From positions 124,001 through 188,000 of the forward strand of contig NZ_FNIQ01000004.1 of assembly GCF_900104025.1 (NCBI RefSeq): a stretch of DNA of 64,000 nt. Direction: 5' to 3'. This document shows positions 43,184 through 52,288 of this stretch, in pieces. This DNA comes from Geodermatophilus sp. DSM 45219 (GTDB lineage: Bacteria > Actinomycetota > Actinomycetes > Mycobacteriales > Geodermatophilaceae). The translations under genes were made by a program, and so were the position numbers. The stretch's first letter is position 1, and each line of letters opens with the position of its first letter. A model generated the notes under the pieces. It searched no databases, was not told where the DNA came from, and was given only the letters and a program-made list of their open reading frames with translations.

Positions 43184-43921
43184 TCAGTTTTGGTGCCTGT
43201 CCTGACCGGCGACACCGTCGACGATTCCCTGCGCGATGTCGCGCAGCTTGCGGTTGGACCGTTGTGAGGCGGCGGCGAGGAGATCGAACGCCTCCGTCGC
43301 GTCGCAGCGTCGTTGGCTCATCAGGATGCCTTTGGCCTGTTCGATGACGGCACGGGTGCGCATCGCGATGTCGAGGTTTTCGGCCAGCTCGCGGGCGCTG
43401 TCGTAGAGGTGCATGTTGTGGACCGCGACGGCGGCGTAGGAGGCGAACGTTCGGGCCGCGCCTTTGGCGTCGTCGTCGAAGGCGTGGGCCTCGACCGCGT
43501 AGAGGTTGAGGCCGCCGTGGATGCCTTCGCGCACCGGCACGGGCACCGACAGGGAGCTCAGCGATCCGCGTTCGACGCAGATCCCGGCGTAGTCGGGCCA
43601 GCGCGTCTCCTCGCGGGCGTCGGTGATCTCCCTGATCTCCTCGCCGACAGCCGCCTCCAGGCACGGGCCGTAGCCGCGGCCGTACTGCGTCTCGTCGAGG
43701 TCGAGGGCGAGCCTGCCGGTGTAGGCGGCTGTCGTGGCCTTGTCGTTGGCGATGAGGCTGACCGAGGCCTCCGCGACCCCGGGGATGACGTGTTTGGCCA
43801 GTTCCGCGACCTGCTGCAGCATCGCCTCCATCGACGTATTGTCGAAGCGGAGTCCACCCAATTGCGCGAATGCGTCGCGCGGGTCGAGGGGTGGGCGTTC
43901 GGCGTGCTGGTCTGTGCTCAT
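43184..43921 (-). CDS. GAF-ANTAR domain transcription antiterminator
   Basis: A 245-residue signalling protein. The GAF sensor covers about 30-165 (AELAKHVIPGVAEASVSLIA, YGRGYGPCLEAAVGEE, SLSSLSVPVPVREGIHGGLN). The C-terminal ANTAR domain (RTRAVIEQAKGILMSQRRCD, ATEAFDLLAAASQRSNRKLR) binds paired RNA hairpins to prevent termination. Start at MSTDQHAER (43921). GAF-ANTAR proteins in actinobacteria often respond to redox or small molecules. A SpoIIE phosphatase and STAS protein lie nearby on a separate unit. Confidence 0.92.
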   Translation of the reverse strand: MSTDQHAERPPLDPRDAFAQLGGLRFDNTSMEAMLQQVAELAKHVIPGVAEASVSLIANDKATTAAYTGRLALDLDETQYGRGYGPCLEAAVGEEIREITDAREETRWPDYAGICVERGSLSSLSVPVPVREGIHGGLNLYAVEAHAFDDDAKGAARTFASYAAVAVHNMHLYDSARELAENLDIAMRTRAVIEQAKGILMSQRRCDATEAFDLLAAASQRSNRKLRDIAQGIVDGVAGQDRHQN

Positions 43922-44281
43922 CGGTGCCGGGCCCATCTGGTCGGCCGACGGCGAGGAGGTCTCGGCGACGGGAGGTGCATGGGCTCGGCTGGCCGAAGGC
44001 AGCTCAGCCAGACTCTTCTCAACCGGCGGCGCTCGGCCGGGCGGACGTGGATCCGAGTACCAGGCGTATCGCTGACCCTACGCGGGAGGCGTCCGTCAGG
44101 ACAGGACGGTCCGTTGTGGATGCCGGACCTCCGCTCGCGGACGGCCGGTCGTAGGGCGTCCCCGATGAGGGGGCAGCCGTAGACTGGCCTCACCCGCCGC
44201 GGTCCCGCGGGAGAGTCCTGTCGCGCCGTGCTCGACGGCCGGTCTCAGCACACGTGGCCGGTGTCGGCGGCGCGTTCAGCG
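43922..44281. other. Intergenic region between GAF-ANTAR and SpoIIE genes
   Basis: About 360 bases without a gene I can support. The GAF-ANTAR promoter should be here. Confidence 0.4.
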
Positions 44282-45466
44282 CTACGGCTTCAGCCGTGCT
44301 TCGTCGCCGGTCCGCCATTCGAGGACCACGATGCTGGCGTCGTCCTGGAGCTGGTCGGCCTGGTGGGTGAGGACGTGGCGCATCAGCCGCCGGACGGTCT
44401 CGGGGGCGGGGTCGCCGGCGGCCACAGCGGCGCTGATGAAGTCGGCCAGCCGCTGCTCGCCGAAGAACTGCCCGTCCGGGGAGCGGGCCTCGGTGATCCC
44501 GTCGGTGTACAGCAGCAGCCGGTCACCAGGTTGGAGCCGGGTCTCGCAGCAGACCGGCTTGTTCTCCTGCAGGCCCAGCGGGCGGCTGGGCGAGCAGCGC
44601 GGCGGCGGCACCAGCGAGGTACCGCGCAGGATGAGCGGCTCGGGGTGTCCGGCGTTGATCCACCGCAGCCGGCCGGTGTCGATGTCCAGGCGGGCGAGCA
44701 CGGCGGTGGCGAACTGACTGCCGGCGAACTGGCTGGCGATGGCGCTGTTGACCTCGGCGGCGATGTCGGGCAGGTCCAGGGTGTTGCGGCGGGCGTGCCG
44801 GTAGGCGCTGATCGCGACGCTGGCCAGCACCGTGGCCGGCAGGCCGTGCCCGACGGAGTCGATGACCAGCAGGTCGGCCGTGCTGCCGTTGACGGCGTAG
44901 TCGAAGGAGTCCCCGCCGATGTCGTAGGCCGGCTCCAGGCCGCCGGTGATGACCAGCCGCTCGGTGCCGAAGCTCAGCGGCGGCAGCAGCTCCCACTGCA
45001 TCTCGGCGGCCAGGGACAGGGTCTTGCGACGGCGCAGCCGAGAGAAGACGTCGGTGTAGGCGTCGTTGACCACGAGCAGCTCGGCGACCAGGGTGACGAA
45101 GACCCGCAGGTCACGTTCAAGGTCCGGAATCGGCGCAGCCGGCAGGTCCAGCTCGGCGACGCCCAGCCGTTCGACCCCGTCCAGCAGCGGCACCCACAGC
45201 CGGTGCGTGCCCTGCGTGGCCGTGCTGCTGACGACCTCGACCCGTCGGAAGGCGCGCCCGGCCATCGTGCCCTCGATGGGCAGCTCCTGCCGCTCTGGCA
45301 CTCCGACGCCGGGCAACGGGAGCAGCATGGCCTGCTCGTAGTCGGCCAGGTAGAGCACCGTGTCCCGGACACCCATCCGCCGGGCCTCGGCGGCTGCGGT
45401 GGCGGCCAGGTCGTCCGGTGCAAGGAGGTGCGACGCGCGCAGCAGCGAGCTCAGGGAGTCCGTCAC
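44282..45466 (-). CDS. SpoIIE/RsbU-type PP2C protein serine phosphatase
   Basis: A 394-residue protein. Residues 1-170 look like a GAF-type sensor (TVLYLADYEQAMLLPLPGVG, THRLWVPLLDGVERLGVAEL). The PP2C SpoIIE domain follows (about 190-390): GGLEPAYDIGGDSFDYA with the metal Asp, LLVIDSVGHGLPATVLA, LRWINAGHPEPLIL and LLLYTDGITEARSPDGQFFG with further metal Asps. It should dephosphorylate an anti-sigma-factor antagonist. A STAS protein starts about 0.3 kb away, divergently, and is a natural substrate candidate. Start is GTG at 45466; longer in-frame starts add non-conserved residues. Confidence 0.9.
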   Translation of the reverse strand: MTDSLSSLLRASHLLAPDDLAATAAAEARRMGVRDTVLYLADYEQAMLLPLPGVGVPERQELPIEGTMAGRAFRRVEVVSSTATQGTHRLWVPLLDGVERLGVAELDLPAAPIPDLERDLRVFVTLVAELLVVNDAYTDVFSRLRRRKTLSLAAEMQWELLPPLSFGTERLVITGGLEPAYDIGGDSFDYAVNGSTADLLVIDSVGHGLPATVLASVAISAYRHARRNTLDLPDIAAEVNSAIASQFAGSQFATAVLARLDIDTGRLRWINAGHPEPLILRGTSLVPPPRCSPSRPLGLQENKPVCCETRLQPGDRLLLYTDGITEARSPDGQFFGEQRLADFISAAVAAGDPAPETVRRLMRHVLTHQADQLQDDASIVVLEWRTGDEARLKP

Positions 45467-45781
45467 CGAGCAGGCGTTCTTCGTCGCGCTCTCATGCGCG
45501 CAGACGGTAGCCCCCGCGTCCGCGCCCCGTGTCCGTCCTCGGCACGGCGATGTCCAGAGGAGGCTTCCAGTCAGCGATCCGCTGATGCTGACTGAGCTGC
45601 TCCCGGTGCCGACATGCATCAGTCCGCGGGGCGTCGTCGCGTCGACCATCTGCTGCAGCCCGGTGGCTGATCGGCGTACGGCGGGCTAGCGTCGAGACGG
45701 GTCGAAAACGCGGCCACTCCCGCAGTGCTGCGGGCGCCGGGTTCTTTCCTCTATCGCCGGCGACCATGCTCGTCCGCCGAG
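45467..45781. other. Divergent promoter region of phosphatase and STAS genes
   Basis: About 315 bases between two divergent signalling genes. Frames here are continuations of the two genes without conservation. No clear promoter box could be chosen. Confidence 0.35.
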
Positions 45782-46159
45782 GTGATCGTGGTGGCCCTTC
45801 AGTCCATGTTCCCGGCCGAGGCACGCCCCGACGACGTCCCGGAACTCTCCGCCCATCTGGACCTGGTCACCGGCCGGGTCGAGCTGGTCGGGCGGCTTGA
45901 CCGCGCGACCGCGCATCTGCTCCATGACGCCGTCTCCGCGCTCCTGGTGACCAGCTGTGCGCAGTGGACCGTCGACGTCACCCGGGCGACGGTGGGTGAC
46001 CACCACGGCTTGCGTGCCTTGGCCGTCGCCTACCGCCGCGCCGGCCGGCACCACCGGCAGTTCCTCCTGCTGGGAGCGTCTCCCACCGTCCAGCGGGCCG
46101 CGCTGCAGCTCGGCGGCAGCGAGCCTTCAGCTGTTGCCGGCCAGGTCTGCCCGAACTGA
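45782..46159 (+). CDS. STAS-domain protein (anti-sigma factor antagonist-like)
   Basis: A 125-residue STAS protein: LDLVTGRVELVGRLDRATAH, LHDAVSALLVTSCAQWTVDV and TRATVGDHHGLRALAVAYRR AGRHHRQFLLLGASP. The usual phosphorylated Ser in DSSG is replaced: the loop reads TVGDHHGL, with no Ser but a Thr before it. This may be a non-phosphorylatable or variant member. It lies divergent from the SpoIIE phosphatase. The GTG at 45782 or 45788 gives normal length; an upstream ATG at 45725 adds non-conserved residues. Confidence 0.72.
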   Translation: MIVVALQSMFPAEARPDDVPELSAHLDLVTGRVELVGRLDRATAHLLHDAVSALLVTSCAQWTVDVTRATVGDHHGLRALAVAYRRAGRHHRQFLLLGASPTVQRAALQLGGSEPSAVAGQVCPN

Positions 46160-46174
46160 GGCCGACCCCGCGGA

Positions 46175-46402
46175 TATGTGACGGCGCCAGCCCGACAGTC
46201 GTCGGCGCTGATCCGCCGGGCCTGGTCCAGCGGGATGCCCTGCAGCGCGCCCATCGCCGAGAAGCCGCCGCGGCGCACGCCGGTGGGCAGCGACGCGGCG
46301 AGTGCGGCCAGCGGCCGAGGACTCGGGCCCACGGACATGTCGCGGTGGTCCTTGCCCAGCAGGTACCGGCCCACCGCGCGGGCGGCGTTGACCCGTGCCT
46401 GA
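46175..46402 (-). pseudogene. Truncated gene abutting the integrase
   Basis: A minus-strand frame reads AVGRYLLGKDHRDMSVGPSP, RPLAALAASLPTGVRRGGFS and AMGALQGIPLDQARRI. It is protein-like with normal codon bias, has no start of its own, and stops being protein-like near 46180. It directly abuts the 3' end of the integrase gene at 46403, so it may be a host gene cut at the element junction or an internal remnant. The family is not recognised. Confidence 0.4.
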
Positions 46403-47536
46403 TCAGGTCGAGGCGGAACCGTCCGATTGCCTCACTGCCGCGCTCATGGCGGCCGCGAGAGCGGCATCTCGTTCTTGCTCGGCGCGTTGGTAGCGCAGTG
46501 CCGCGGCGGGCGAGGCGTGCCCGAGCCGGTGCATCAGTTCCTTGGTGGTGGCGCCATGCCGGGCGGCGATGGTGGCGCCCCAGCCGCGCAGGTCGTGCAG
46601 GTGAGAGCCGGCCGGGAGGCCAGCTGCCTCCGCTGCTGGAGCCCAGACCCGTGAGGCGAAGTTGTTGCGGCGGATCGGTCCTCCCTTCGGCCCCACGAAG
46701 ACCAGCCCGTGTGGCCCGGGCTGGGCGTAGAACGCTAGGTGGTGCTCCAGGTCGCCGATGATGTGCGGCGGGATCGCCACAACTCTGCGGCCGGCGGTCG
46801 ACTTGGGTGGGCCGTAGGACCGTTCCTGTCCGATCACGTCGACGACGGCGCTCTTCACGCTCACGGTGCCTGCCTCTAGGTCCACGTGCTCCCGGCGCAG
46901 CGCCGATAGCTCACCGATGCGAAGGCCCGTCCAGGCGGCCAGGAGGATCAGGGCGCGCCAGCGCTCCTCGACGGCATCGACCAGCGCCTGGACCTGGGCG
47001 AGTGTGAACATCGGTCGTTCGCTGGAGCGTTCCTGCCCTGCCCCACGGATAGAGCATGGGTTACGCGCGATGAGGTTGTCGTCGACGGCGGTGGTGCAGA
47101 CGGCACGCAGCAGCCGGTAGCACTTGGCGGCCGTGACCTGGCCTGGGCCGTCCGGGCCGCTGAGCTTGCCGTACCAGGCCCGGACGGCGGACGCCTCGAG
47201 CTGGCGCAGTGGCGTCGGTCCCAGGGCAGGCGCGATGTGGTTCTTGAGCTGTGCCCGGTAGAGCTCTGCAGTGCGGGGAGCTAGCGGTCGGCCACGGACG
47301 AGACGGGTATCGACCCACCGTTCGGCGTATACCTCGAGTGTCTCCTGGCCCGCCTTCGGATCGATCCATCGGCCCGAGTCCAACTCGGTCTGCACCCTGG
47401 CGAGCCACCGATTGCCGTCCGCCTTGGTCGCGAACGTGTGCGGCGCCGAGACCTGCTTGCCCGAGGCATCCGGGTATCGAGCCTGGTAGCGACCCGAGGG
47501 AAGCCGGCGGACCGTGCCCCACGCCCTGCGACCCAT
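46403..47536 (-). CDS. int: Tyrosine recombinase / phage-type integrase
   Basis: A 377-residue integrase. The N-terminal arm-binding region (GRRAWGTVRRLPSGRYQARY, AERWVDTRLVRGRPLAPRT) leads to a SAM-like core-binding domain and the catalytic domain. Catalytic residues: Arg in WTGLRIGELSALRR, His/Arg in HLHDLRGWGATIA, GHAS, and Tyr in ALRYQRAEQERDAA. The start ATG at 47536 follows GAGGAGGTGGTC; the upstream frame is not conserved. An excisionase follows the usual order upstream at 47873. It probably integrates the element that contains the Tad and conjugation-like genes to the right. Confidence 0.95.
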   Translation of the reverse strand: MGRRAWGTVRRLPSGRYQARYPDASGKQVSAPHTFATKADGNRWLARVQTELDSGRWIDPKAGQETLEVYAERWVDTRLVRGRPLAPRTAELYRAQLKNHIAPALGPTPLRQLEASAVRAWYGKLSGPDGPGQVTAAKCYRLLRAVCTTAVDDNLIARNPCSIRGAGQERSSERPMFTLAQVQALVDAVEERWRALILLAAWTGLRIGELSALRREHVDLEAGTVSVKSAVVDVIGQERSYGPPKSTAGRRVVAIPPHIIGDLEHHLAFYAQPGPHGLVFVGPKGGPIRRNNFASRVWAPAAEAAGLPAGSHLHDLRGWGATIAARHGATTKELMHRLGHASPAAALRYQRAEQERDAALAAAMSAAVRQSDGSAST

Positions 47537-47872
47537 GATGACCACCTCCTCACGCGTTCCAGTGCGAGCGAGATTCACGCTGCTGCCGCCGGGGCCGAGC
47601 ACCGCGTTTCAGATCGGCGGATGGCCTTCCACAGGCTTGAATGGCGGGCTTGACGTCCGGTGCGAGACATGCCTGCGGCTGACGAGAAGGCCCGGGCCGC
47701 AGCTCGACTGCACAGGACCCGCTGCGCTCGAGTGGACAGCGAACCCTTCGTCCAGCTCCGCATGAGGTCGGCCTCTTTGGACCTGGCCTCCATTGCTCGC
47801 GTGGTGCGAGGGGCGCGCGGGCTGTCAGAGGGAGGCGTGGTGAGGGATGTTCCTGGTGCGGCGCAAGGCGAG
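47537..47872. other. Spacer between integrase and excisionase
   Basis: About 335 bases with only low-quality frames. It could hold a recombination arm site; no repeat was recognised by eye. Confidence 0.35.
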
Positions 47873-48094
47873 CTACCCGTCGCTCGCGACGCGTCCGGCG
47901 GCGATGAATGCGTCGAGGGTTGAGCGCTGCAGCCTGACGTACTTGCCGAGCTTGACGTAGGTGATCCGCCGTTGAGCGATGAGCCGGCGGACGAAGCGTT
48001 CCCCTGTTCCCAGGTAGTCCCCGGCCTGGGCGACGGTCAGCAGGTGATCGTGTTGTTCGTGCACCGCCACGCGTTGCGAGGTAGTTCCAGACAT
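47873..48094 (-). CDS. xis: Excisionase-type helix-turn-helix protein
   Basis: A 73-residue MerR-like/excisionase winged helix: LLTVAQAGDYLGTGERFVRR LIAQRRITYVKLGKYVRLQR, then STLDAFIAAGRV. The 'LTVxxxAxxLGxxxxxVxxLIxxGxIxxxKxGxxxRI' pattern is the HTH_17 excisionase family used by integrative elements. It starts with ATG at 48094. Located just upstream of the integrase on the same strand, it most likely controls excision. Confidence 0.85.
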   Translation of the reverse strand: MSGTTSQRVAVHEQHDHLLTVAQAGDYLGTGERFVRRLIAQRRITYVKLGKYVRLQRSTLDAFIAAGRVASDG

Positions 48095-48633
48095 CAGGAA
48101 CCGACCTGCGGATCGAGACGGGGGCGTCCGCGGTTGATGCGGTCGGCGGCATCGGCCGGGATGCACCGTGGCCGGTATGGGGAGTGCCGCGGCGGCGGAT
48201 GGGCTGCAGGTTTCATGGCCGAGAGTCTTCGGCGGGCTGTTCCGGTCTTCCTGCAGTCCTGGAAGCTGGCCTCGCTGGCCTCGCGGTGACGACGCAGGCG
48301 CTCGCCACACCTGTGTCGTGGTCGTCGACACCGTCGAGCACGTAGTTCTCCAGTTGATCTCCAGTCTCTCTACGGAGCCGCTGCGCGCCCTGGCGTGGTT
48401 CCTGCGGCAGTTTTCCGGTGAAACGAAAGTCGCGTCGGACGACGGGAGCCTTCGGCGCCGCTGGGATCACGGTCGCCGCACGCCCTCGGGTTGGGCTCCG
48501 GGGACCGGCGTCGAACGGTGTCGACACACTGCCGCGCCGATGACGAGGCGGTTGCCCGATCGAGGTGGGCACAGGGCACTAGGGTTCGGCGCCACGGGGC
48601 GGGTGTCCACCGATCGGGTGATGGGGAGCTGCC
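48095..48633. other. Regulatory stretch between excisionase and XRE gene
   Basis: About 540 bases between divergent xis and the XRE-type regulator. No domain or convincing hairpin is visible on either strand. Confidence 0.4.
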
Positions 48634-49086
48634 GTGGCGCGGCCGCTGCTTCGAGGCGATCGCCTGCAGGCTGCCCGCCAGGCTGTGGGTCTCAGCAGAG
48701 AAGAGCTGGCAACGAGGCTGGAGCTCTCGAGTCCGGCGCGCATCCGGGTCTGGGAGACCGGACTCGAACGACCGCGGCCCCGCTTCATCCCCCGGCTGGC
48801 AGCCGTGCTCGGTATCGACCCCTTGCATCTGCTCGACGTCGATCCCGACGACCCGCCGTTGGCGGCTCTTCGATTGGCGGCTGGACGTGCCACGAACGAA
48901 GTGACCGCCCCTGGCGTGTCCGTCATGACCTACGTGCGACTGGAGGACGGACGCCCTGGCGCGAATCCCTCCGTCAGGGTGATCGCCGCCATCGCCGAGC
49001 TTCTCGGTGTGGACGTTCCACGTGTGGAAGCCGCCGTCCGCCGATCTCGCAGCGACCACGCGGCCTTGGCGCCCTTCGGGAGCTGA
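48634..49086 (+). CDS. XRE-family regulator with tandem HTH domains
   Basis: A 150-residue protein. The first HTH is RLQAARQAVGLSREELATRL ELSSPARIRVWETGLERPRP, a standard XRE helix-turn-helix with the WExG-like end. A second, shorter copy appears later: GVSVMTYVRLEDGRPGANPS VRVIAAIAELLGVDVP. The tandem arrangement suggests binding to a longer operator. GTG start at 48634. It is divergent from xis and could be the immunity-type switch of the element. Confidence 0.7.
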   Translation: MARPLLRGDRLQAARQAVGLSREELATRLELSSPARIRVWETGLERPRPRFIPRLAAVLGIDPLHLLDVDPDDPPLAALRLAAGRATNEVTAPGVSVMTYVRLEDGRPGANPSVRVIAAIAELLGVDVPRVEAAVRRSRSDHAALAPFGS

Positions 49087-49171
49087 ACAGGAGAATTACT
49101 GGAGGAAGGGCTTGCCTCCGCGGGCGATTCCGGTGGTAATTTCCCGCCCACCGCTGCCCGGGGAGGTGCCC

Positions 49172-49297
49172 ATGGCCCGCACGACAGAAGCGAACGTGAC
49201 GTGGGCCGGCGCGCTCGTGAGCCCGATGTATCGAGCGGTGGCGGTCGTCCTCGTGCCGGAGGCCGACCTGCGAACTCGGCGGGGGCATTCGCTATGA
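49172..49297 (+). CDS. Small leader-like protein (41 residues)
   Basis: A 41-residue frame, MARTTEANVTWAGALVSPMY then RAVAVVLVPEADLRTRRG, starts with ATG after GGGGAGGTGCC. It ends in the ATGA that begins the lipoprotein gene. Translational coupling is the main evidence; no family is recognised. Confidence 0.35.
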   Translation: MARTTEANVTWAGALVSPMYRAVAVVLVPEADLRTRRGHSL

Positions 49298-49893
49298 CCG
49301 GGCGGCGGTGGACGGCTGGCGTACTCCTTGCGCTGCTGTCCGTCGCCGGCTGCACGGAAGGTGTGGCCAGTCCGCAGGGTGCGTCGCCGAGGGCGACGAC
49401 GTCGTCAGCTACGCGGACTCCGACTGCTGCTCCTGCAACGAGCAGTGCGCCGACTCCCGAAGAAGAAGCGATGGCAGCCGCCACCGCGGTCGTCAACCAG
49501 ATGTTGCGCGTCACGGACGCAGCCAAGAAGGACCCTGGCGCCAGGGACTGGGAACCGGAGATCCGGCGGTTCTCCGGCGACCCCGCCGCCCTGCTCGCCG
49601 TCACGGCGGTTCGGGACTACGCAGCGATCGGCCTCCGCCAGGAAGGCGACACCGCGGTCGACCTGGAGGTCGCGACCGTGGATCTGGCGGCCCCCGAAGG
49701 GCCGACCGTGAGGATCACGGGCTGCTACGACAGCCAGAGCACGCGGGTGGTGAAGGTGGAGACCGGCGAGGTCGTGCCACCTGGGACTGCGCCTCGCTAC
49801 GTCTGGGACATCACCGTGACCCGCTACGAGGCCGAACCGGGATCCCCATGGTTGGTCAACCAGCTCGATCCGTTGACGGATCGACCATGTTGA
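49294..49893 (+). CDS. Secreted lipoprotein, unknown function
   Basis: A 199-residue lipoprotein: MTGRRWTAGVLLALLSVAGC TEG has lipobox VAGC. A Thr/Ser/Pro/Ala-rich linker (about 25-55) crosses the wall. The globular part has EEEAMAAATAVVNQMLRVTD, AVRDYAAIGLRQEGDTAVDL and VRITGCYDSQSTRVV, a nuclear-transport-factor-2-like/SnoaL pattern found in actinobacterial lipoproteins linked to plasmid or Tad genes. It overlaps the next gene by 7 bp, so it is the head of the pilus operon. Confidence 0.65.
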   Translation: MTGRRWTAGVLLALLSVAGCTEGVASPQGASPRATTSSATRTPTAAPATSSAPTPEEEAMAAATAVVNQMLRVTDAAKKDPGARDWEPEIRRFSGDPAALLAVTAVRDYAAIGLRQEGDTAVDLEVATVDLAAPEGPTVRITGCYDSQSTRVVKVETGEVVPPGTAPRYVWDITVTRYEAEPGSPWLVNQLDPLTDRPC

Positions 49894-50786
49894 GGGTGTC
49901 TCGCGTGGCCTTGTTGGCAGCCGCCATACTCGCCGTCTCCGGTGGCCTTAACAACGCCATGGCAGCACCCATCGCATGCGCCAAGCAGGATGCGCAGACC
50001 GGCATCTGCTTGATCGAGGCGACTTCCCCCGGACAAGGCACGGGTGGGGACGCTGACGTCAGCGCTGGGCGGCAGCCTTCGGCAACTGGAGATGCGTCTC
50101 CGCCGACGTGCACGAGAACCGTGGCAAATCCGCAGCCCTGGATCGGGCACCCGGTGTGGAATGGACAGCGTCCCGAGGATGGCAAGGTCTATGTCTTCAC
50201 ATGTCCGCGTCCGGCAGGCACGGGGTCCGGCGTGTGGACGGGCCTGATCTTTCTCTCGAATGGGCCTGAAGGACGCGCAACCCCGACGGTGGACCCTCGC
50301 CTCCTCGCGCAGCAGGCGATCGCATCCATGGCTTTGAGGGCGCCGAACATCGGGATGGCGCCACCGCCGAGTTCGGCCAGCGGACTGGTGGGACTGCCGG
50401 TGTGGATGTGGGTCGAACCGAGCGCAGACTCGACTGGCCCGGTCGAGGCGTCCGCTTCGGCAGGGGGCGTCACGGTGACCGCCGTGGCTCGGGTGGCCCA
50501 GGTCGCTTGGAACATGGGCGACGGGCACATCCTCACCTGCGGCCTGGGGACGCCGTACGTGCAGGGCACCGAAGGTGCATCTCCCGACTGCGGGCACGTC
50601 TATGCGCAGGCGTCGAGCAGACACGTACCCGGTGGCGGCTCGTGGCCGATCACCGCGACGAGCACGTGGACAGTCAGCTGGTCCGGCGGCGGGCAGTCGG
50701 GCACCGAGACGCTGGAGCTGGCGTCGTCGGCGGAGCTGTTCGTCGGTGAGCTGCACGTCCTGAACCAGGATGGGAGCAACGGATGA
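49887..50786 (+). CDS. Secreted protein upstream of Tad operon
   Basis: A 299-residue exported protein with Sec signal LRVSRVALLAAAILAVSGGL NNAMAAP. The mature chain has Cys pairs (CAKQDAQTGICLIEA) and a beta-rich domain with WTGLIFLSNGPEG, GLPVWMWVEPSADS and ITATSTWTVSWSGGGQSGTE. The PVWMWV...S.....G..V.A.A....V.W.MG.G pattern resembles surface proteins found beside Tad genes in actinobacteria. Its role may be a pilus-associated or wall protein; this is inferred from position. It overlaps the SAF gene by 4 bp. Confidence 0.6.
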   Translation: MLRVSRVALLAAAILAVSGGLNNAMAAPIACAKQDAQTGICLIEATSPGQGTGGDADVSAGRQPSATGDASPPTCTRTVANPQPWIGHPVWNGQRPEDGKVYVFTCPRPAGTGSGVWTGLIFLSNGPEGRATPTVDPRLLAQQAIASMALRAPNIGMAPPPSSASGLVGLPVWMWVEPSADSTGPVEASASAGGVTVTAVARVAQVAWNMGDGHILTCGLGTPYVQGTEGASPDCGHVYAQASSRHVPGGGSWPITATSTWTVSWSGGGQSGTETLELASSAELFVGELHVLNQDGSNG

Positions 50787-51469
50787 CTGCTACCCACCCC
50801 TCGCAGGCCGGCGCAGCGCCCTCCTCCGCGGCGGTCAGCGGAATGTCCCGAGCGCCGGTGCTGCCGCCACCGCGGCGCCGTCGCCGTCCCGCCCTGTTGG
50901 CCCTGGCCGTGACCATGGTGGTCCTCGGGGCGTTGGGTTCGGCCTATCTGGCGACGTCGCTGGGTCAGATGTCACCGGTGATCGCGATCGCGCGGGAGGT
51001 GCCCTGGGGACAGACCCTCACCGCCGCCGACCTGGTGGAGGCGAGGATCTCGACCGATCCGGCGCTGGAGCCCATCCCGTACGGCGACCGCGACCAGGTG
51101 ATCGGCCTGGTCGCCGCGACCACCCTGGCGCCGGGCTCGCTGCTCACCCGCGACGCCCTGACCGATCAGCCCCTACCAGCTCCCGGCCAGCAGCTGGTCG
51201 GGGTCGGGGTGTCGGCGGTACAGCTGCCGACGACTCCGCTGCGCCCGGGCGACGACGTCCTCCTGGTGCCCGTAGCCGCTGGCAGCGCTCCAGCTGTGAA
51301 CGGCGGCCGAGATCAGAGCGCGGTGGAGGCGACGGTGGTCCAGAGCGGTCCACCCGGGACCGACGGCCGTCGAGTGGTCGACGTGCTCGTCGCGGCTGCC
51401 GACGGACCAGACGTCGCTGCCCGCGCCGCGGCCGGGCTGGTCGCCATCGTCGTGGTGGCCGGCGAGTAG
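50783..51469 (+). CDS. SAF-domain pilus assembly protein (CpaB/RcpC-like)
   Basis: A 228-residue protein. A proline/arginine-rich cytosolic tip leads to one transmembrane helix (LLALAVTMVVLGALGSAYLA), then a SAF domain: VIAIAREVPWGQTLTAADLV, VIGLVAATTLAPGSLLTRDA and LRPGDDVLLVPV. SAF domains in CpaB help position the pilus channel outside the membrane. The Gram-positive arrangement has no outer-membrane partner. It is the first pilus component of the operon. Confidence 0.8.
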   Translation: MTATHPSQAGAAPSSAAVSGMSRAPVLPPPRRRRRPALLALAVTMVVLGALGSAYLATSLGQMSPVIAIAREVPWGQTLTAADLVEARISTDPALEPIPYGDRDQVIGLVAATTLAPGSLLTRDALTDQPLPAPGQQLVGVGVSAVQLPTTPLRPGDDVLLVPVAAGSAPAVNGGRDQSAVEATVVQSGPPGTDGRRVVDVLVAAADGPDVAARAAAGLVAIVVVAGE

Positions 51470-51484
51470 GGCGGGGCTGCCGCC

Positions 51485-52288
51485 GTGTTGATCGCGCTGT
51501 GCTCGGCGAAGGGTGCGCCTGGGGTCACCACCAGCGCTCTGGCGTTGGCGTTGTCCTGGCCGCGACCGGTGATCCTGGCCGAGCTGGATCCGGCCGGCGG
51601 GGACGTGCTGGCGGGTTACGGCCGAGGCGAGATGTCCGCGGGCGGACTGGCCGACCTGGCGCTCGCGGCGCGGCGTGGCGGGCCGGCCCGTCACCTGGCC
51701 AGCCAGCTGCTTCGGCTCGACCCTGAAGGGCGGGCACGGTTGTTGCCGGGTCTGACCGACCCCGCCAGCGCCCGACACGTCGACTGGGATCGGCTGGCGG
51801 CCGCGCTGGTGGCGGTGGAGGACGGCGCGGTCGACGTGGTGGCCGACGTCGGGCGGCTGCGCGCTGAGCAGTTTCCGGACGCGGTGGTCCGTCGAGCTGC
51901 CGCCGTGGTGCTGGCCACCGGTTCCACGCTTCGCGGCGTGCGTTCGGCGACGCAGGCGGTCGCCGAACTCCGGGACCGTGACGCCTGCTCGGGCATGCTC
52001 GGCGCGCTGGTGATCGGGCCGGGGGAGCCGTACGGCGAGCGAGAGATCAGCGAGGCGCTCGGCGTTCCCGTTGTCGGTTCGTTGCCGCGGGACGAGAAGG
52101 CTGCAGTGGTGCTCAGCGACGGCGCGCCGGCCGGCCGCCTGTGGGCCCAGTCGGCGCTGTTGCGGGCCGCCCGCGCGATCGCCAATCGGTTGGTCGAATC
52201 CGTCGCGGCGCACCAGTCGCGGGTGGCCCCACCGCCGGCGCACCCGCCTGCGTCGGCGATCGCGACGAGGGGCAGCCGTGTCCACTGA
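51485..52288 (+). CDS. CpaE/ParA-type ATPase
   Basis: A 267-residue MinD/ParA-like protein. The deviant Walker A is SAKGAPGVTTSALALAL, followed by ILAELDPAGGDVLAG (Walker A' region) and VDVVADVGRLRAEQF as the Walker B position. In Tad systems CpaE positions or regulates the pilus machine. It lies 15 bp after the SAF gene and overlaps cpaF by 11 bp, so it is in the operon. GTG start. Confidence 0.75.
   Translation: MLIALCSAKGAPGVTTSALALALSWPRPVILAELDPAGGDVLAGYGRGEMSAGGLADLALAARRGGPARHLASQLLRLDPEGRARLLPGLTDPASARHVDWDRLAAALVAVEDGAVDVVADVGRLRAEQFPDAVVRRAAAVVLATGSTLRGVRSATQAVAELRDRDACSGMLGALVIGPGEPYGEREISEALGVPVVGSLPRDEKAAVVLSDGAPAGRLWAQSALLRAARAIANRLVESVAAHQSRVAPPPAHPPASAIATRGSRVH

Noticed and set aside
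48213..48572. 119-codon minus frame in the xis-XRE gap
   Set aside because: No domain or ribosome site; probably chance in GC-rich DNA.
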